From contig NC_012991.1 in the NCBI RefSeq assembly GCF_000026365.1, positions 806,001-870,000 of the forward strand: a DNA stretch of 64,000 bases. Reading direction: 5' to 3'. The stretch comes from Zygosaccharomyces rouxii. Lineage: Eukaryota; Ascomycota; Saccharomycetes; Saccharomycetales; Saccharomycetaceae. Under the pieces are notes generated by a model. That model had not been told where the DNA came from and did not search any database. It was given only the letters and a program-made list of their open reading frames with translations. Positions 60,332-64,000 of the stretch are shown in pieces. The first letter of the stretch is position 1; the number at the start of each line of letters is the position of its first letter. The position numbers and the translations under genes were made by a program.

Positions 60332-61447
60332 TTATTCATTATCTCCAGAGATTTTATCTATTCTATCCAGTACTGATTCGATCTTGTTCAGCTTCATGAA
60401 TTTTTCTATGTTGCTGTAGATGCTTTGAGAGACTTTATTGTACTCTCGCAATGCTGGTACCAATTTCTCAACGTCTAATGTATCTTCATCTTCCGATCCA
60501 TTTGTCAGGGTTCCCCCGCTTGGCACCAATTGTAATTCCTGTACATCCTTTGTATAGATGTTATTACCTTGTCCGGCTTGGTCACTGTCTGGAATTAAAC
60601 CGTAAGCGTTTTCCATAGCTTTCGTCAAACTTGGATGTAAATCATTTTTCAACAGTCGATCTTGTAATTTCCTCTTATTACTAGTTTCCAAATCTTGACA
60701 TAGTTCCTTCAATTCTTTTAATTTTTGCTCCTCCCTAATTAGCTCATCTTCTAATTTTTCAGCATTCGCCAATTCCAGGGCGTATTGAGATTGAATATAT
60801 TTTCTCTTGGAAACGATATATTCTATATCCACATCATAATCAGATATTCTCGACGGGAATTTGGTTTTTTTCAACTGATGCCTTATTTTGAATACTAAGT
60901 CGTTCATTAGGATATGCTTTTGTCGATGTACAGCCGTAGAATCATTTACCACACTTTTCAATTCATCATTATATCTATCTAAAACTTGTTCAATGGCAGT
61001 TTCGAAATTTGTCTCTATCAATTGAACCACCGATCTTACCATATGTTTAGAGGGCCTTCTCCATCGTTTAATCTCATAATTTGACGGTAATTTATCTCTG
61101 AATTCCTGTCGAATTAAAGGTCCAAAATCCCAATATCTAACGTTGGGGTCCTCAGCATCACTAACAGGATCTCGTTGCCTTCTCTTGAATCTAACTCTTT
61201 TCACGTTAATCGGGTCCTCTATTGGTTGAGATTCCCGTTGAATGACAACTTCGTTATCTGCGGCCTCCTCGTCATCATCTTCATCTTCATCCTCATCTTC
61301 ATAGAACAGTTTCTTCGGAGACGGTATTTTATCTAACCTTAAAGCTTCAGTATCCACATCTTCTACGCTGCTAGTGTCACTATTAGCCTCTATTTGATCC
61401 AAGATTCTCTTGGCCATTGATGGTTTGTTGATGTTTTGTTTTTCCAA
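60332..61447 (-). CDS. OKP1: OKP1, COMA kinetochore subunit
   Basis: The 371-residue product matches Okp1, which pairs with Ame1 in the inner-kinetochore COMA complex (CENP-Q type) that binds Mif2, Cse4 nucleosomes and Mtw1. An acidic run at about 50-65 precedes the conserved core: NVRYWDFGPLIRQEFRDKLP near 103 and IKRWRRPSKHMVRSVVQLIE near 124. Coiled coil fills about 205-265. The C-terminal helix (VPALREYNKVSQSIYSNIEKF near 330) fits the Nkp1/2 or Ctf19/Mcm21 contact segments. Slightly shorter than S. cerevisiae (406). PBP1-OKP1 order and strand match S. cerevisiae. Confidence 0.93.
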   Translation of the reverse strand: MEKQNINKPSMAKRILDQIEANSDTSSVEDVDTEALRLDKIPSPKKLFYEDEDEDEDDDEEAADNEVVIQRESQPIEDPINVKRVRFKRRQRDPVSDAEDPNVRYWDFGPLIRQEFRDKLPSNYEIKRWRRPSKHMVRSVVQLIETNFETAIEQVLDRYNDELKSVVNDSTAVHRQKHILMNDLVFKIRHQLKKTKFPSRISDYDVDIEYIVSKRKYIQSQYALELANAEKLEDELIREEQKLKELKELCQDLETSNKRKLQDRLLKNDLHPSLTKAMENAYGLIPDSDQAGQGNNIYTKDVQELQLVPSGGTLTNGSEDEDTLDVEKLVPALREYNKVSQSIYSNIEKFMKLNKIESVLDRIDKISGDNE

Positions 61448-62619
61448 TTCTACTTGATCTACGAGAGAAGCATAAAGTTGAAATAAAGGAAATTATGAGA
61501 TCAAGATTATTTTTACTAATTAATCGATCAAGGGAAAAGAAAAAGGCGTATAGAAGCTATTTTTTTATTCTATCACATTTAGTTTTTCATGCGTTCTTGT
61601 TTCTCTACTTTAATTGAATTTGGTATCAAAGTCTGAAGAGCCACTGTTTTGTTTAGCATCTTTTAATCCATCTTGCAAAGGTGAATATGCGCATTTGGAT
61701 CCTTTCCTTTTTTCCTTTCCCTGGCTCTAAGGAAAAAGAACAGATATGAGATGGCACAGAATTCCAATGAAATGCACGCCTTTAATGTGGTGGTCCAGCG
61801 ATAATCTAAACGGTAGTGCATTCAAATTGTAAAGTGCGAAGCAAAACCACTCCACATTGATCTGACATAAGTCTTCACGACCAAACTTGATGCAACACAT
61901 GCAATGCCGATAGGAATTGAAGACGTAATTATCAGCTGGATTGTAAAGCCCGAGGAAGCCAGATCTACTAAATGCAGGTTCCGCCCACGGTCTACTGGGC
62001 AAGAAAATCAAGCATTAGCAAATAAACCTATGGTACAAACGAACAAACGATCATCATGGGAACTTAATCTTACTTTTGCAGGTGTTACTCAGCCACGATC
62101 GAGGTGTTTATGAGCTCATTTCGTATAGTCCTTATTGAGAAAAGCTGCCTTGTACCACAAATAGTACTCACTCTCGAGGGTATTCATCTCCCCAGTGTTT
62201 ACCTTCACTATAAGCCATAGAACATCAATGACAGCCATATACGTGGGCACCAGGGAAACGCTCAATTCAGTTAAAGTTATCTAGCCTTCAAAGATAAAGA
62301 ATAGCGCGGCACTCTCAATGCTGCTTCTAAAAACATCCGTTGATGTTAACAGAAACTCATTGATGATACTCTAGTGCGTAGCAGTCTAAAGATCAGAGAT
62401 ATGGAAATGGTGACATGTGAATGTGCTGATGTGTCAAGTGTTGGGAGAGGCTCTGTTGGACAAGTATATGAAGAAGTCTTGGTCTCGGATTTGGAGGTTA
62501 GAATTAGGGATGATTGAACGTAGGAGGCTCGATTCCACTAAACAAATATTGATCATCAGAACCAAATTTACAAGTGAATATAACCACTTAGTATCCCCCT
62601 GGTTTATCAGAGATTAATA
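61448..62619. other. Gene-free 1.2-kb segment before tRNA-Pro
   Basis: This segment holds the OKP1 promoter and then about 900 bp without a convincing gene. Overlapping open frames at 61727-62011 (minus) and 61904-62113 (plus) encode peptides I cannot place. Its position next to tRNA genes and at a synteny break suggests decayed insertions, but no LTR ends are recognised. Confidence 0.4.
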
Positions 62620-62691
62620 GGGCGTGTGGTCTAGTGGTATGATTCTCGCTTTGGGTGCGAGAGGCCCTGGGTTCAATTCCCAGTATGCCCC
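62620..62691 (+). tRNA. tRNA-Pro(UGG), intronless
   Basis: The 72-nt gene has acceptor GGGCGTG, D arm, anticodon stem CTCGC/GCGAG with loop TTTGGGT (anticodon TGG), T arm GGGTTCAATTCCC and discriminator C. The anticodon loop is contiguous, so there is no intron, whereas the S. cerevisiae tRNA-Pro(UGG) genes carry one at this point. A T-rich terminator follows. Confidence 0.97.
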
Positions 62692-63022
62692 CTTCTCTTT
62701 TATTTTTCTACTTTTTTCCTCTTTCTGTTTGTTTGTTTATTTATTTTTTCTTGTGAATATTTTTTGTTGCCTGTTCTGAAACGTTTCCCAAGCGTTCCTA
62801 GAACGTTTCTCCTTTGTCTACTTTTCTGCATTTCCAAGTATTTTTTTTCTCGGTTTTTTTCCCTCTAGCGCTTCAAAAATCCTTACATTTCGTAATATTG
62901 ATATCGAAAAAATTGTGCCCATTTTGGTTTTCGAAACTCTTCCCAGTCTACGAAAAAAATCAGATGATATTTACAGTACTCAAAACCAAATCCCCAATCA
63001 AGTACTCTCAACAACTTAATAT
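62692..63022. other. tRNA-Pro to tRNA-Val spacer
   Basis: These 331 bp are T-rich, starting with the terminator of tRNA-Pro. The remainder should include the upstream region of tRNA-Val. No gene is recognised. Confidence 0.5.
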
Positions 63023-63096
63023 GGTTTCGTGGTCTAGTAGGTTATGGCATCTGCTTAACACGCAGAACGTCCCCGGTTCGATCCCGGGCGAAATCA
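63023..63096 (+). tRNA. tRNA-Val(AAC)
   Basis: The 74-nt gene has acceptor GGTTTCG with CGAAATC, anticodon stem CTGCT/CGCAG-type with loop TTAACAC (anticodon AAC), and T arm CCGGTTCGATCCCGG. Discriminator A. A run of T residues follows immediately as terminator. Confidence 0.97.
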
Positions 63097-63259
63097 TTTT
63101 TTGATTTTTTTTTTTGGATAGTCTCCACTTGCAGTGGTATATGATGAATCCAACAAGATAGTTCATTTTTAATTTTTCAAATTTTAATAGGATATTTCTT
63201 CCAATTATATTTATTATATATACATTAAATTTACAAAATTTATATTCATTTAATAATTA

Positions 63260-64000
63260 TCAAATCTTTTGATACATCAAAATATATGCTGTTCTCGAGT
63301 CACCACTCTCTTCACCACCTTTCAAAACATCTTCCTTCTCCAATTCTATGATGCTTACGTCATCGATTCTATACCATTTATCAGATTCCCTATGGTAAAC
63401 ATCAGCAGTATAATGCCCACCGTCTGAACTAACACCATGATGGTATATCACACCGGTTAAATGGTAACGTCTATTTTCATCTTTATATGCATTAGCGGAA
63501 GAAATGGATTCTATGGGTATTATTAGTTCATGTTCATAGTTAATCTTCTTACGAATTTTTTCAATGCGGCCATTGTAGGCGTTATAATTAACCATACTGT
63601 TATCCTTATCCGTATTGTTAATAAACTGGAATCTTTTCAACTGAATCAACAACACCTGAGGTAATCTGTCGATAAAAGTTTGTTTCTTTGCCTCTACATC
63701 ATAACCAGATGAAGATTTGAATGGCAGTAGTTCATATTCACTAAATTTTTTAAATGCAGTCTCCAAATCGTTAACAGATTTATCAGAAATATCGAGTTGA
63801 ATTGTTTGGAATGGATCCAAAGTGATCGATTGTGATTCCTTGTTGTTAGGAATATCCAGGACGGAACGGAATTGACCACCAAATAGGCAGGACATGGGCG
63901 AAGGTTCCATTTCTACAGTTCTCTTAGCGGCAGTCTTTGTCTTTTTTCCCTTCTTACTAGAACCGCTAACTTCATGCCAGCCATCACCTTCTTCATCATT
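63260..64000 (-). CDS. UBP3: UBP3, ubiquitin-specific protease (3' part only)
   Basis: This is the C-terminal part, about 246 residues, of a minus-strand gene running off the right edge. It matches Ubp3, the deubiquitinase that with cofactor Bre5 acts on Sec23, in ribophagy and on other targets. The frame continues upstream of the internal Met at 63910, with the basic stretch SKKGKKTKTAAKRTVE before EPSPMS. The catalytic His box GVIYHHGVSSDGGHYTADVY is present near the end and the protein ends DSRTAYILMYQKI. The Cys box is outside the window. In S. cerevisiae UBP3 is on chromosome V, so this is a synteny break next to tRNA genes. Confidence 0.95.
   Translation of the reverse strand, partial: NDEEGDGWHEVSGSSKKGKKTKTAAKRTVEMEPSPMSCLFGGQFRSVLDIPNNKESQSITLDPFQTIQLDISDKSVNDLETAFKKFSEYELLPFKSSSGYDVEAKKQTFIDRLPQVLLIQLKRFQFINNTDKDNSMVNYNAYNGRIEKIRKKINYEHELIIPIESISSANAYKDENRRYHLTGVIYHHGVSSDGGHYTADVYHRESDKWYRIDDVSIIELEKEDVLKGGEESGDSRTAYILMYQKI

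Overview
This is a gene-dense stretch of nuclear DNA from a budding yeast (Saccharomycetaceae). I assign 31 protein-coding genes (the first and last cut by the window edges), four tRNA genes, two spliceosomal introns of 64 and 72 nt, and one decayed Ty3/gypsy-type retroelement. Almost every protein is recognisable as the ortholog of a named Saccharomyces cerevisiae gene. I see no rRNA, CRISPR, centromere or telomere.

The gene order points to a yeast that did not go through the whole-genome duplication, most likely a Zygosaccharomyces or Torulaspora relative; the genus is inferred and not proven. From 1 to 30 kb, the orthologs of two S. cerevisiae regions on chromosome XII are interleaved in one track. 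They are MMM1-LMO1-DRS1-COX17-PSR1-SOF1-YEH1-PUF3-EMC6 and MEU1-POM34-PSR2-YEH2-IRC25-SDO1-IZH3-UBR2, with one PSR and one YEH gene where S. cerevisiae has two of each. The pair SYS1-CYR1 (chromosome X in S. cerevisiae) lies between DRS1 and COX17.

From 30 to 49 kb comes HGH1-TFG1-TYS1, then the paralogous ubiquitin ligases UBR2 and UBR1 head to head, then QCR9 (5' intron) and TIM13. From 49.2 to 52.2 kb lie two identical tRNA-Gly(GCC) genes flanking a broken Ty3-like element with an intact gag frame, a decayed protease and an inverted integrase tail. From 52.5 to 61.5 kb come APS3 (5' intron), CBP4, ERG1, RRN7, PBP1 and OKP1. Relative to S. cerevisiae this block is inverted and mixed with APS3/RRN7. 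From 61.5 kb to the end lie a gene-poor 1.2 kb, an intronless tRNA-Pro(UGG), tRNA-Val(AAC) and the 3' part of UBP3.

Two regulatory circuits can be read from the sequence. The PUF3 protein carries eight Pumilio repeats whose base-contact residues spell UGUAUAUA. The short 3' regions of the four mitochondrial genes whose 3' ends are visible (COX17, QCR9, TIM13, CBP4) each carry UGUA-H-AUA with a C two bases upstream; chance copies near other genes lack that C. Ribosome-synthesis genes (DRS1, SOF1, RRN7, and probably HGH1) carry PAC-type GATGAG elements in their upstream regions.
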